64,000 nt of DNA from Diaporthe sp. PMI_573 (taxonomy: Eukaryota > Ascomycota > Sordariomycetes > Diaporthales > Diaporthaceae): the NCBI GenBank assembly GCA_021399435.1, contig JAJTUP010000005.1:372001-436000 (forward strand), read 5' to 3'. How positions within the stretch are numbered: position 1 is the first letter of the stretch; each line of letters opens with the position of its first letter. Below the pieces are notes generated by a model. The model had not been told where the DNA came from and did no database searches. It saw only the letters and a list, made by a program, of their open reading frames with translations. The position numbers were made by a program, and so were the translations under genes. Of this stretch, positions 11,106 through 23,774 are shown piece after piece.

Positions 11106-12300
11106 CGGGCATGGGGTGAAAAAAAGCAGTGCCAGGGCGCTTGCCTGGCTTTGGATACCGTTGCATTACAAGCGCATATACGTAGGGAGAGAAACTATGT
11201 CAAATGAACACAATCACACCCAAGCCCTCGGCAGGCATTCTAGCGTCGTCCGGGGGATCATGCGCCCTGTCCTCAGCTTCAGACGAAGCCCCTTGAGCAT
11301 GTGTTTGCTGTTTGTTCGTCAATGTAACCATGGTGGTAACGGCTGGAGATATCTTTTCGATGGTGTCTCTGTCATCCGTGGACGGACGAGCGACAGTGCA
11401 CCAATGGCCGCTAAATCTCGATCGAAGAAGCATGAGACGTGCATGCTGCATGAGTCAGCCTCCATCACGACGGAGACACACATCGTATACTTCGGGACCG
11501 CACTTCACACAGTAGTCTGTTGAACCAGTGCCCAACCAACCGCCAGCCTTCCAGCCAGCGCACAACATATGCCAGGTGAGGTGGTGTAGCGCCGAGCCCT
11601 CGGATCGACGAAACAGCGGGATCACCGCTCGTTTGTTTGTCCTTCTCACAGGCTACAGCTGACGGGATCGGCAGTCTCCTCCCCACCCTTCTCGGCTGCT
11701 CAAACTACCTACTGTGGCAGGTGTGGTTACAGCCGAGTCGTTGGAGTAGCACTGCGCCAGCAGGCTGGGTTCGGTTCGCTCTCCTCTGCATGGAGAAGAC
11801 CGTAATTTGGGGGAGGACGGCTCGGGGATGACCGCAAAGATCACCGGTTTGGCGTTCCTCCCGAGCCGTATTCGGTGTTGTTAGTCGAAGTTGGGCTGAG
11901 ATGGATGTGGAGGGCTGGCTGGCTGGGTGCTGACTGCATTTTTGTTTGCTGTGGTTCCTCATCATGCTGATATAAGTTTTCACTCCTGTTTCAACATCAA
12001 CTCTCCTCCTCCGAGACTGTTCCTGTTCCCCCTACTTTGGAATTAACCACCACTCCGACGCGGCAAGCGGGATATCGTGATCGCCTGGAGCCGAGCAAAA
12101 CAATGAGAACCTTCGCCCTGTGCACTCACGCGCGCGGGAGTTGTGCTCTGGACGACCGGTGACAAGAGCTAGTTGGGTCTCACCGTCACACAGCGTGTCA
12201 CCACCCATTCGCCACGCCCTGAACCTAATATCAACAGCCACCACGCAAACAAAGCCCAACAGCCCTATCTGGGAAAAGTAACCAGACGCCACACCAAAAA
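11106..12300. other. Long intergenic region
   Basis: Nearly 1.2 kb with no convincing coding sequence on either strand; short open frames lack any recognisable domain. Probably 3' flank of the Mcp1-like gene plus the promoter and leader of the next gene. Confidence 0.4.
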
Positions 12301-13599
12301 ATGTCTCCAATGTCCCCCAGCATCGTCGCCGTCCTCACGCGGGCCAGCAGCAGCAGCAACAACAGCCCAGGCGACGACGCCATCCCAGACTCCCCACCAG
12401 AGCCGTCCTCATGGCTCACCCCAGGCGCAGGCCTAACCCCCGACTCAGGCGACCAAACGCCCGCCCTGCGCGTCTTCGTCATCACGGTGGGCGTGCTGGC
12501 CGTGTACAACGCGGCCGAGCTGGCGGTGATGGCGCTCCTGACATTCAGACAGTACCGCGGGCTGTATTTCTGGTCCGTGATGGTGTCCGGGGTGGCCATA
12601 ACGATCGGGTTCACCCTCGACCTGCTGGACGTTGTTGGCGGGACCGCGAGGTACGCCGCCATCACACTCATCACCGTGGGCTGGTGGCCCATGGTGTCCG
12701 GGCAGGCGCTGGTGCTCTGGTCGAGGCTGCACTTGATCGTGCCCAAGAGCAGCCAGGGGGAGAGGATCGTGCGCTGGACGGGTTGGATGATCGCCGTCGA
12801 CGCCGTGATTTTTCATCTGCCCACGACGGTGTTCACGTACGGGTCCGCGGTCAATGGCCCCTCGGTGGGCGCGTTCGCGCGCGGGTATGATGTAATGGAG
12901 AAGATACAGATGACCGGCTTCTTCTGCCAGGAGGTCATACTCTCGTCAATCTACGTCATCGAGACGTTCCGCATCCTGCGCACGAGCCTGCAGCCCGACA
13001 CGCGCACGACCATGCGCCAGCTGCTGGCCATCAACGCGGTGATCATCGCCATGGACCTGGGGCTGCTGGGGCTCGAGGCCGCGAGCTACTATATCCTCGA
13101 GACGATGCTCAAGGGCGTCGTCTACTCCGTCAAGCTCAAGCTGGAGTTCGCCATCCTCGGCAAGCTGGTGCGTTTTGTAGGGGGAGGCCAGCGCCCCGGC
13201 GCCGGGGGCGGGGGAAACCACCACCACGTCGGCGGCGGTGGGGGCGAGTATGACCCCCGCAAGTACTCGGTCGGCTTCGTGTCGACTGCCACGGCGCCTA
13301 ACTGCCGCAAGAGGCGAGACCGCCGAGAGGAGGAGGACGAGGTCATGCTGGGGAATATGGACCACATCAGCGAGTTTGTTGACTTGGATAGGGTCGCGGG
13401 CGACGTCACACGCCCGTCGAGGAGTACGGACTCTGGAACTAGGAGTAGAGGGGGGAGTGCCGCGCATGGCGACGAGGAGTATGATTTTGCGAGGTTTGAG
13501 TATGTTGAGGATGTCACTACTTTGCGGGATAGTCTTGTGGGTGGGATGAAGGGGCCTGGGGGGGATGTTTTGCAGTATCCGCGGGTGGCGTCTTTATGA
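12301..13599 (+). CDS. Seven-helix integral membrane protein (DUF7703-like)
   Basis: A single exon of 432 residues. After a 55-residue Ser/Pro-rich N-terminus come about seven hydrophobic segments: VFVITVGVLAVYNAAELAVM, the segment from FWSVMVSGVAITIGFTLDLL, AAITLITVGWWPMVSGQALV, WTGWMIAVDAVIFHLPTTVF, MTGFFCQEVILSSIYVIETF, LLAINAVIIAMDLGLLGLEA and a last one to KLKLEFAILGKLV. The C-terminal 150 residues are cytosolic-like, with Gly/His runs, a basic patch and acidic clusters. This layout is that of a fungal family of unknown function found in plasma-membrane proteomes; a receptor-like role has been suggested for similar topologies but nothing here proves it. Confidence 0.75.
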   Translation: MSPMSPSIVAVLTRASSSSNNSPGDDAIPDSPPEPSSWLTPGAGLTPDSGDQTPALRVFVITVGVLAVYNAAELAVMALLTFRQYRGLYFWSVMVSGVAITIGFTLDLLDVVGGTARYAAITLITVGWWPMVSGQALVLWSRLHLIVPKSSQGERIVRWTGWMIAVDAVIFHLPTTVFTYGSAVNGPSVGAFARGYDVMEKIQMTGFFCQEVILSSIYVIETFRILRTSLQPDTRTTMRQLLAINAVIIAMDLGLLGLEAASYYILETMLKGVVYSVKLKLEFAILGKLVRFVGGGQRPGAGGGGNHHHVGGGGGEYDPRKYSVGFVSTATAPNCRKRRDRREEEDEVMLGNMDHISEFVDLDRVAGDVTRPSRSTDSGTRSRGGSAAHGDEEYDFARFEYVEDVTTLRDSLVGGMKGPGGDVLQYPRVASL

Positions 13600-14026
13600 C
13601 ATGGAGTCAAGCTCTAAGATGTGCCATTATTCAAAATACATAAACATTCCGTAGATCACGAATGCCAGCGGATCTTCTTTCTATCACAACTTCGAAGATT
13701 GTATAGTTGTATTCAAATACAGAAGTAACAATGTAACTACAGTCCCATAATCTCCTACCAAGCCGCTCCCACAAAATAACACCTATGAAGTAAACAATTT
13801 CATTGCACCTGCATTACTGTTCCTACAATAGAAAGCTTTTAAATACTGCTGTTAATATATGTTGATCTACGTTACAGAATCTTGAGAGCAACCTACATTT
13901 GAAATGAAAACGTGTCATTATTATCATGCAGACCATTGTTGTAGTACTACCATCACTGCCCCTTGAACTAGCCATGAGACGAAAGCAAACCGCCAGCGCA
14001 CAAAGCATTGTATCTAACTATATTTC
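13600..14026. other. Intergenic between convergent genes
   Basis: AT-rich 3' flanks of the membrane protein gene (plus) and the NACHT-ankyrin gene (minus). No gene seen. Confidence 0.5.
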
Positions 14027-17000
14027 TCATGCGGCCCCGTACTCACGAATTGTCTCTACAATCTCTTCATAGCCGTAATCTGAAGCCATTTGCAGAGCAT
14101 CTTCGAAACCATGCACCTCTGCGCCGTGGGACTTCACGTCGGCTCCATTCTCAAGAAGCATCCGCACCATACTTTCGCGCTCCGGACCTCGCTTTATTGC
14201 CGCTGTCAGAGCACAGCCATACCACTGGTCCCAGGCGTTCACGTCGGCCCCGTGCTCAAGCAGCATTTTTACGACCTGTTCATGGCCGTTACGTGCAGCC
14301 TCTCGCAGAGGCGCGCCGTGCTCTCTACAAGCTTCATCGACATCAGCCCCATTTTCGAGAAGCATCCTGACAATATCCTCATAGCCTTCCCCCGACGCCG
14401 CTAACAGGGCAGTCGCAAAAAGCCGGTTTTTGCCCACTGCATTTACATTAGCTCCTTTCTCGAGAAGGGTCCGCACAATGTCAACATTTCCCTGAACTGC
14501 AGCGTGCCGCAGAGGGATTTTCCCATCTTCGCCACCGCCGTCCACATTGGCTCCATTCTTGAGAAGTAGTTGTACGATATCTTCGTGTCCCCCATCAGCA
14601 GCCAAGCATAACGCGGTGTATCCATGAGAATCCATTGCGTCAAGCCCGGTCTTCAGCTCTTCTTTTCTCTCCATGATGTCTAGTAGCGGACCCATCCACC
14701 GATTTGCTGACGCTACATGCAGCAGTGTGGCTCCTTTTCGCGCATAGAATGGGCGATCATACATTCTCAGTGAACCGAAAGCATCTGCCCAACGTTGCAC
14801 AATGGCTTCTGATGGCCAGCCAAAATAGCTTAGTAAATCGTTTGGGGTGTTTGCTTCATCACTCCGCTGTACGTGTGCTACCCAATTTAGTACAGCATAC
14901 CGCAAGAGAGGAAACTCGGGCATTAATTCTGATGCAGTGCCAATGAGTGCTGCCTGCATGATCTCGTCTGTCGATAGGTACCTTATGCACATTCTAGAGA
15001 GCTGATAGTGCGCGGTAGCTGCCAGGTCGGCCCCATCGGTGTCGATTGTGGCCAGACTCTGGCAAATCTGGAGAGTGGCGAGGCCCTCCGCCATGAAGAA
15101 GTCTTTGACTGTTTGGTGGATAAATTGCACAACGCGGGATGGTACGGACACTTTGCGATTATCCTGGTTGATTTCTTTGCGAAACGACGGTACGACCTCG
15201 GCAAGACCGCAGCTGAGAGTCGTAAGCCTCTTCTCCATCATGTCGCAGTCGCTCGCAAAGTGCTTCGAACTCTGGTAGTCCCGTAGTGAATTAGGACTGT
15301 ACGAGAGGTCGGGTTCGACGACCACGGCCCATCGCAATTCGTCCAATGTCAAAGGCTCCATAGCAAAGGAGATCCATTGGATGAGCTTCGACGAATTGAC
15401 CTTGTCCGCCACTTGTTCGATGAGCCCTCTGTATAAATCATTCAGCTCGATGGGAGACTGTTCGACTTCTTCTCTGATCATTCTCCAATTTTCCCCTTCA
15501 CGCTGAAGGTTGAGGACGCGCTCTACAATGAGACGTGCCCAGATGAAGACGCCTGAGGCGCGACTCGTGATATCTGTCTGTATTGCAGCCACATGCTCAG
15601 AAGATGACCAAGCGGATAATTGGAGGCGCACGTATGCTGAAATGTCGTTCTCATTTTCGCTCTCAAGCCGGATCTCGGAGATTCCGTCGGGCAAAGCCAA
15701 ACGGGGGTGATGACGGCAGGTGAAGCAAATATGCAGCTGTGAACGGGGTTGACACTCCTGAGTCCATGTTTTGAAGTTCTTGATCAGCTGATTTGCATTG
15801 TCTTTCCCATACTCATCCAGGGCGTCGATGAGCAAACAGACCGGGCGCCTCTCAAGGGCCTTCCGAAGCGAGGACCCGAAGAAATCACGTAGCTCACGCC
15901 AATGCCACTGCCACTTTTCGCCTGACTCGCCCATATTGTCCTTCCGATCTTTGAAAGTTGTCAAAAGATCGGTCGAGATGGCGTCAGGAGCATGCCGGAG
16001 GAGTTGATGAAGGAGCGATCGATAAAGACCGAGTGTTGTCTTCTGGAGCTCTGTGCCTCGATCATGGAAGAAGAACGAAAGTATCAGAGCACCGGGCTCG
16101 GCCTGTGCTTCAGCGGTCTCTCCGCTTCTGAGCAACCCTTCATTGTGCAGGGAGAGGGACCTGTCTCGGATGTTGGATGCCACGACAGCATCACTCACAG
16201 CGTATCGTAGCAAAGTCGACTTTCCGGAGCCAGGCTTTCCCTTGATACAGAGCATGGCACAATCGTCGGCCGCCCAGTCTCTGTACGTCTCGTGTCCAAG
16301 TAGCCACTTGCACGTGCCTTCAGTAGCCCGTTCGATGTCATTGAATCGGTCGTCCATTCCTGGGAAAGAAAGTGATCTCGCGCATTCTTGCGAAGGTTCC
16401 GGGATTTTTGGGAGGGGGAGGTCCTGGAGTAGTGTTCGAATCTGAGAAAAGTTGTTGTCGCTACGCTTTTGCGAAATGATGAGAAGCTGGCAGAAATTTA
16501 GCTCGAGCTCGACTATTCTGTAGAAAACCCATACTGAACTTACCCAGTGGCTGATCTCGGCATCTGCATCAACGATGGCCTTTTTCTTTGAGTTGATAGA
16601 TCGATCCTCTAGCTTCAAAGTCGCATGTGCAAGGCGTGCTTAAGGAGATCAAATCAGCATTCTCAAAGACGTGAATCCCTGGGTAATTTCAAGAACAAAC
16701 CTATTCCGCTCTGACGTAGATATTTGTCTAGAGCTATCATGTAGAGTAAGATAGCCTTGTACACATTCGTCAATTGCTCGTCAAAATCATCTCCAGCTTC
16801 GGGGCCTCTGAAGAACAACTCATACTCTCTGTACTTCGCCATGAATCTCGTGATGATCTCCGAGCTAGAGAGCACGAATTCGCTAGCCTCTCCCGCGTTT
16901 GCAGCGACCTGCAGGCCGAAAGAGACGACGGACCAGCCTAGGGATGCATAGCCTGACTTATCAAATTGTACTGCAGCGTCGCCCAGAGATTTAAAAGCTA

Positions 17001-17498
17001 AGGCTCCTTCGATGATCTTATGAACAGCCTAGGAGAAATTTACTTGTTAAGCTTGTCTCTGTTTGGGGTCTGTGACCGGAGTAGGCTTACAGGAGACCAG
17101 CTCGACTTTTTCCCTTCGTCCTCGAGCTTTCTTGCCCTTTCAAGAGTTGAGTTGACATCATGGGTAGGGGAGTCGGATCCATGTCCGTGAGGGGGTTTTG
17201 CGTTGGATTTGGCGATTTCTTCAAGTGTTTCCTTATCTTGTTGGTCAAGTCTGTCTGCTGCTCTTTCCCAGAGGCACATCCGTGATGGGGTTCGCTTGAT
17301 TTGCTCTGATGGATGGCTGGCATCGGGCACGGTGTGGGCTGGTAGGACAGATGGGGCAGTGACAGTATCAGGACAAGCCAGCTCGTTTGCTGATGTCCTA
17401 CTAGATGGGCTTTCGTCATGGTCCACTACGGATAGCCCGAGGAGGAGCTTGAGTCGCTCTCTCCGCCCTCCCTTTTTTCCTTTTTGATCTTTCCCCAT
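14027..17498 (-). CDS. NWD-type NACHT-ankyrin STAND receptor
   Basis: Three exons, 17498-17091, 17028-16701 and 16638-14027; introns of 62 bases each; 1115 residues. The N-terminus is a basic, disordered stretch followed by CLWERAADRLDQQDKETLEE and, in exon 2, AVHKIIEGALAFKSLGDAAV and GYASLGWSVVSFGLQVAANA. This is the N-terminal domain found ahead of NACHT in many fungal receptors (PF17100 type). The NTPase has a P-loop, CIKGKPGSGKSTLLRY (about 379-386), and Walker B, VCLLIDALDEYG (about 514-521). The last 220 residues form about six ankyrin repeats (GYTALCLAADGGHEDIVQLL and similar), diverged from each other rather than near-identical. A GTAAGT...ACAG stretch of 26 bases inside exon 3 is read through, as removing it would break the frame. 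Such receptors oligomerise on sensing a ligand and drive immune-like cell death; the ligand is unknown. Confidence 0.9.
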
Positions 17499-19655
17499 AG
17501 TCCCAGCTGTGCTAATCCAAGATCAATCAAGCACGAGTGAGAACAGGAGACTTACCTCGTGCTTGATGAATGTTGGGATCGGGAAGGACCATAGTCCACA
17601 TAACTTTGTAAGACAAGGCTATGGGGCGATGGGGAAATGGGGGGAAGGACGAGGGCTGTCACAATCAACCGAGAGCGCTGAAGAAGCGAAAAGAGGAGGT
17701 AAGCCGAGAAAATTTAGTTGTCAAGAACACTTGTCCAGGTGATAGGCCGCCTGCCACCCTGAGGCCGCCTGCTTGCATGTCGACGCAGGCCAATTACGGT
17801 GCGGAGCCCCCTAGCCCACAACCCACCGGCCTTGGCCATTTCGAGAGGTGTGTAACACACCCTCGGTTCTTGGAGTGGCAGTGAATTTGTGTTCCCACAC
17901 ATTCTAGGCCACGTCTCTTCGTCAGCCTCCGGTTAGTAGGTGATAATCTCTGCCGAGACACTACAATATCTTTTAATAACACAATGCTTTTTGCCTCTAA
18001 GGGACTATTATACCTAACGGCTTCGGCCACACTGTATTTTTTATTAACTGTTTATTGGTCTGTCTGCTGTCTGCTCAACCTTCCGACTGCTCTTCCCTGA
18101 GCTCATACACAAAGTCGACAACGGCTTTGTATATTTGCTCGTACTTCTCTTCCGGCGGGACCTTAAATCCTGCCTATTTCCTCTCATTCTTTAATATCTT
18201 TCTAATCTTTTTAGAAAGATCTAAATATCTAATAATAAAATAATATATCTAGAGTAGTAAAAGCTCTGTAATATTACTATATTTATCTATTTTGTTGTAA
18301 ATACTGTCTTTGCTGCTTTTTAATAGTTTTGTAATATTATTATAGAAGTCTTATAGGTGGGTTTAAGTAAATCTTTTTTTTAATTTTAACTTTTATTAAA
18401 GTTAGCTATATGCTTAGATGTAGGCTATAATGCTTATTTAGGGGGGGTTTTCTTGGAATCTTATTTTTATAATTTCTTTAAAAAATCCTATAGAAGTATA
18501 TATTAATATAGATGTTAAGAGAAAAGGATATTAACTAAAACTATAGCTGTAGGATTAATTTTATATAGGGACTATATTAAGAGACTATTTTAGTCTTTAC
18601 CGTATAATTAATTGCCCTACTTTTTAGTCTATAGCGCTGCTAGAAGCGGTCTTGCTAGCCTTGTCTGTATAGCTATTATAAGGCTGTTAATATTTTTTGG
18701 GCTATGTGCTATAATTATATTCTAAACCTACTGTTATCGGCATTGTTTTTTTTAAACGCTGGGTGTTTAAGCGTTTACCACTATATGAAGGAACCACCTA
18801 TATACTGCTTAAGAAGCATATGTACACGGATTAAAAAACGAAACCACTTATACCTAACTTTATACTTCTATAGTTTCTACAGATATACTCTTTAAGATAG
18901 TATATATAGACCTACTAGCTTAATCTGGAAGATACGTAACTACAAACTACAGTTGCTGAATGCCACCTAAGTGTCTCGTTCACGTAGAACTGGGTTAGCA
19001 GGTGGCCCTAATGAAGTTATCGCCTTCCCCGTAGATTGTAAGCATGTATATTCGATCAGATGACGATAAAAGGCTTGGTTGCTTGCAAATCCACAAAGTC
19101 TTCTAGTATTAGAGGTGCTTTATATCCCAGCTCAAGCTGTCTAACAGTGCAGGTGCTGACACAGCAGTGTTAGCGTTGCCAGGGCAGGATCCAATTGTTC
19201 CAATAGGTCCCCAAAATGACCATCTTTCTCTCATAGCAGTGCCACCTGCTTTGAGTCCAAGTGCCCGTTCCTTTCGTCAGTACCTTTAGCGACAGCTTCA
19301 AGACTGAAGGTACTGTCAGTCAGCGTTGAACAGTCGAGGCTTGCAGGAACCTTTTGCTTTTTGAACCCCTGATCTGGTCTCGGCTGCATCTGAACACTGT
19401 ATGATCACCAATTAGACGGTCACGTAGGTCTCCTCGTCACCAATGGACCTGCCGTGACGCAGTGCGCATACCTAGTGGACCTCAAGCAGGACCAACATAG
19501 CTACAGTGGCATGGAAATAGGAAGGTCCGTTGCAATTGATTTCATTACTTAAAGAATCATCTAAAAGGTCTTTATACAAGCTATTAAAAAGCTTCTTAAT
19601 TTGTAGATATGTTTCTGGTGCCTCATTACCATTAGACATGCTCTTAGATTGGCCC
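17499..19655. other. Gene-poor region with AT-rich core
   Basis: Left part (17499-18150) holds the promoter of the NACHT-ankyrin gene and no other supported coding sequence. The central part is AT-rich (listed separately). The right part (19000-19655) is the 3' flank of the sedolisin gene. Confidence 0.5.
18170..18960. repeat. AT-rich block, probable RIP-degraded repeat
   Basis: About 0.8 kb made largely of A/T with many TATA, TTA and TAA words and frequent stops on all frames, sharply different from the balanced DNA on both sides. This is the usual look of a transposon mutated by repeat-induced point mutation in ascomycetes. No open remnant lets me name the element. Confidence 0.55.
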
Positions 19656-21898
19656 TCATGTCCGCCATTGCCTTTGCACTTCACCCAGAGACAGCCACAA
19701 TTTGAGCATCTTGGGGTAGTTCGGGGTACCCAAGCCGGTCTGTATTTGATGAGATTCATGTTAGAATCAAGGCCACACCGCCAAACATTGTCAATCTTAG
19801 GATCACTCACCACCGGATCCCAGCCTGGCGCGGCTGAGAAGCCCTTGGTACCACACCCCTGGTTGGTGCCCTCAGTGATATCATTGAACACCTCTGGGTT
19901 GGCATAGGCAACAGGATTGATAAAACCAATGCTGCTCTTTCCAGCTTCCAGACGCTCCTGGTTGATAAGAGTGAGAATAGAGCCGAGAGTCGGTGAGCTG
20001 GCCGAAGTGCCGTAGACGAGAGAGAAGTTGCCATCGATTGCGATCACGTAGTTAGCACTAGAATGGATAGCATGTTCAGGTCAGCTCACGTTTCATCACC
20101 ATGAATGAAAGGGAAAGATTGAAAGAAATTGGAAGTCGTTGGAGAACTCACCCATTCGCGCTGATATCCGGGAATGCACGCGTCTGCTGGCTGTTATTGA
20201 ACCTGTCCGCACCGTATGGAGGCGGATGCTCAGCAAACCACTCATGAACCGCATCAGCCTGGTAGTCCGGAAGGGGAAAGACGTTAGAGAAACCTCCACC
20301 TGAGTAGATGACGGTCTCGCACGCCTCCTCAGGCTGAACACCCGTTGCCAGGTCGGTTGTGATTGATACATTCGGCTTGACCTGCGTGGCACCGACGCTC
20401 GTGACGTAGGGGCATGTTCCAGGGAAAGAAGGATTGAAGCGTCCGCTGGTGCCATTGTTGTACGTTGCGTTGATTCCCGGACCGTCGATGCACTGGCCAC
20501 CGTTTCCGGCGACGCCATAGTCCCCAGAGCTGTACAAGACGCTGATGCCCATCATGCCAAGCTTCGCGTACTCGTTGCATTGCCGCATCTCATAGAATGG
20601 CGTGAGGTCGTGCTCGTTGTAACCGTACGAGGTCGAAATCACCTTAGTTGCCGCGAAACCGCCGCAGTTCTCGGGTCCCTTGTAGCCCATTGGCATTACA
20701 TCGGGATAAATGCCGTCCTGAGTAGGGTCGTCTCCGCCTTCGTATGTACAGTAGGATCCGTCGACAGCATCGAGGAAATTGTTGAACGAAGCGCCCTCCA
20801 CGAGGTCGCCGACTTGATAAAGGGTCACCTTCTGTGGGTATACGAGTGTGATCGCGTACTCTAGATCCAGATCACTTTCGCCGTTGAAATCGAAGCTCAT
20901 GTTTGTCTGCTGGACCACACCGCCATCAATGCTGTCGAGTATGGGTCGCACGCCCACAGCCTTGGGGCTAAAGTTTGCAAAGAACATATCTAGGTCAGAG
21001 GGCACGTAAGCTTGTGGCGTGTACTCGACAATACCATAGCTGTTTCCAGGAGCTGCCTTGCGGTTGACAGGGAATTGGTACAGTGCACGCAGGCAGTCTG
21101 GGGTGATGAACTCGTCGCAAGTCGAGAGGTCGGACATGTTCTTGTGGTGGCTACCGATGCGGTAACCCCCTTTGGGAAGAGATCCTGATCCAGGTGCACC
21201 GAGGCCCTTGTACAGGCCCGGGATTTTCTCACGCTTCGTGATGTCAGGCCCTACTGTGTCATGGCGAGATTGAGGTCGAGGCGTGACATCGAAGTGTAAG
21301 GTCGGGTAGACCATATCGATGTGTTCTTTGAGAGAGGACGGGATGCTGTACTCGGTACAGGCCACATGCGGCTGTCCACTCTCGTGCTCATAAACGTAGT
21401 ACTTCGTATTCAGCAGCTGTTCGGCCTCGTCGGCTGTGGCATCGAACTCAAGCCAAGCCAAGCTTTGCGAATGCTTGATGCGGGCTGCCGCTACTCCCGC
21501 AGAAGTGAGCCAAGACTTGACGGAATTGACTGTCTCGTCGCTATCCAAATCTCAGAATCAGTCCGGCAGGCGAGAGTCAGAGGGCGGGTCACGGCTTAGT
21601 ACCTGGGAGCAAATGCTTCAGCAATCTCCTTTGCAGACCAATGCTGGCCATACTTCTTGGATTGCGGGTGCGACACCTCTGAGAGCCATTCTGGCAACAA
21701 GTCCAAGTTTCTTTGCTTCAAGCCAATGCGCATGGGCAGCACTGCTCGTCGGTCCAGAGCATCACGTCTCGTCCACCCATCTGGTATGTCAGACCTTCTC
21801 TCATGTAGTGAGTGAGAAGCACCAGTAAACGCATACGCTGCTGCTGAAGCAGCGCAGCTTGCGAGGATGAGCTTATGATAGAGCATTGTCGCGGGCAA
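19656..21898 (-). CDS. Secreted sedolisin (S53) serine-carboxyl peptidase
   Basis: Four exons: 21898-21603, 21540-20152, 20057-19811, 19739-19656 (introns of 62, 94 and 71 bases); 671 residues. The start at 21898, or an internal Met four codons later, gives a signal peptide (LYHKLILASCAASAAAYA). A pro-domain follows (LPEWLSEVSHPQSKKYGQHW, then AWLEFDATADEAEQLLNTKY). The mature enzyme has the sedolisin Glu/Asp pair in FNGESDLDLEYA, the oxyanion Asp in SSGDYGVAGNGG, and the catalytic Ser in YGTSASSPTLGS. The last exon restores the conserved ending WDPVTGLGTPNYPKML; without that splice the frame would run into unrelated sequence. The TTLYQVGD-like and IDGGVVQQTNMSF regions resemble aorsin-type sedolisins, so endopeptidase or tripeptidyl-peptidase activity at acid pH outside the cell is expected. 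Confidence 0.92.
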
Positions 21899-23774
21899 CA
21901 GGAGCGAAAGGGATATTTACAGACAGACGGTCAACGAGTGACTTGGTATGTTCCCAATCGTGGGGCTTCCGATGCGGACGGCGCAGTATAAATACCTCGT
22001 GCAGGCAGGTCTCTCCTGGATCCATTACCTTATTTCATGGTATTATTTGCTCCCCTTGTCTGCCTGCAAGGCACTACATATCCGAGTCCCTCTCCCCTGC
22101 AGCGTGCTCAGATAAGAATGCACGCGCTTCTTGTGATGAACGCGTTTCCCCAATGTCCTTGTTGAGACGCTGAAGATGCGTCCCGATAGCGACGTAGCAT
22201 CGGCCCTACGTTTAGCACGGCGCCCCTGACCCCGTTAGTGGTTGATTATATCGAAGCTTATGACACAGACGGCAGGTGAATGCTGGGATGGACCTGTCGT
22301 CTATGTCATGAATTGGTTTTCCGCATTAGCGTCCCCTGGCTTTCTGCCGCTTTGCCGGAAGCCTGGTTAAGTACCTGAACTTGGCAAAGCTTAGCAGAAA
22401 GCTTGACCTCACGTCTTAAATTGGCCCTAACGATCCTTCTAAGCTGGTCAAATTTCCGTCTTTCATAATTACTCATTTGATTTCCAAATCAAGTGTGTCA
22501 TTATATCTGATCAGTCATTTGTCGACCAGTGGAGATGTTTACAAGCACTCTGCAAGAGACGCTGCTAGACCTTGAGCGGCTATTCAGTTGTTCGCTATCG
22601 GTAGAGGAATAGACCCTGGATCCAACGCATCCGGGTACAATTCCTGCTGAACGTAGCTACGATGTACAATTAGTGTCACCAGGGTGGTCTCAAGAAATTA
22701 AAGTAGCAGCTGGGGTGATCAAAACTTGACACATTCATGCCGGAGATGTGGGGTTGCTGGGAGGAGCTCCCGCACACCCTCTCGATTTCAAGGACACTGA
22801 TTACAAGGTGACCGACTCAATACGAGATTTCCTTTTCTTGAAAAGTAACAGCGCAGGTCGAAAATGACCTCTCTATTACAAGGACGCTGACTCACTACCG
22901 AGTTTGGTGTATTTGGGGCAAAACGGACTTCGAGGCTGCGAGTTTTGCTCTCTTTAGTAGACAGGGATTATGCAGGCTATATATAATGTTACTGGCTTGG
23001 TTGAAATTACTCTGCTTATTCTTTAAAGTCTGTCGGATTTATTTGGTATGGGTTAGCTGCTTTGCTGATGCCTAGATGCTTTATGTATAATTACTACTAG
23101 TATCAACCAAACCTAGTGTACTGAATATTTTTGTTGTCTTTATGCTTAAAAGTGATGACTTCTTCCCTAATTCTACTAATTGAAATTTCTGTTCTTGCTG
23201 TCTATAATTTCAATTATACAGTAATCCCTTTGGAAAAGTTTATTTTCATAACTCATAGAATAGGAATCTAAGTATAGTCTAGCTTGGTAGCAATTCTAAC
23301 CTAGACATATTGTATTGGCGCCTAGGAAAATACAAATGAGCTTCTCATAGCTCTATTTGAGCTCGTCTCGATATTGGGATGTGTTGACACCTGGACATCT
23401 TAGGTAAAATATTGTCCAAAGTCTTGCTTCACAATGATCCCGAGGCCGTATCACCTGTATAGTTCCCGCATTCTTTATAGTCGCATAATGATCTGCAGCC
23501 CGATTTTCATATTTTGTTGAATACAATGCTCGCCCTCTGGTGCAATTTCCTGTGTTATAAAGATCCAGAGGCCTGCCCTAGAGGCTAACGTTCCCCCTGT
23601 GCAAACGTACTCAGGGCATTGCTACAGCCTGCTCACGCCGTCTTTCCATTAGACGGACAATCCAACTTCCTCAAGATTCTATCTAGCTGGGTTTCCAGCG
23701 ACGAAGTGGTACGGAGGAGCATCATGGGAACAGTGTCGTCAATTAACTCTCGCTAAGACTTTCCCTAGAAGCCT
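21899..23774. other. Intergenic, no gene seen
   Basis: About 1.9 kb with no recognisable coding sequence. The first 300 bases should contain the sedolisin promoter. The part around 22.9-23.3 kb is AT-leaning and may be old repeat DNA. Confidence 0.4.

Noticed and set aside
16500..16560. 26-base GTAAGT...ACAG intron in the NACHT-ankyrin gene
   Set aside because: It is too short for a spliceosomal intron and removal would break a frame that is otherwise continuous and family-like.
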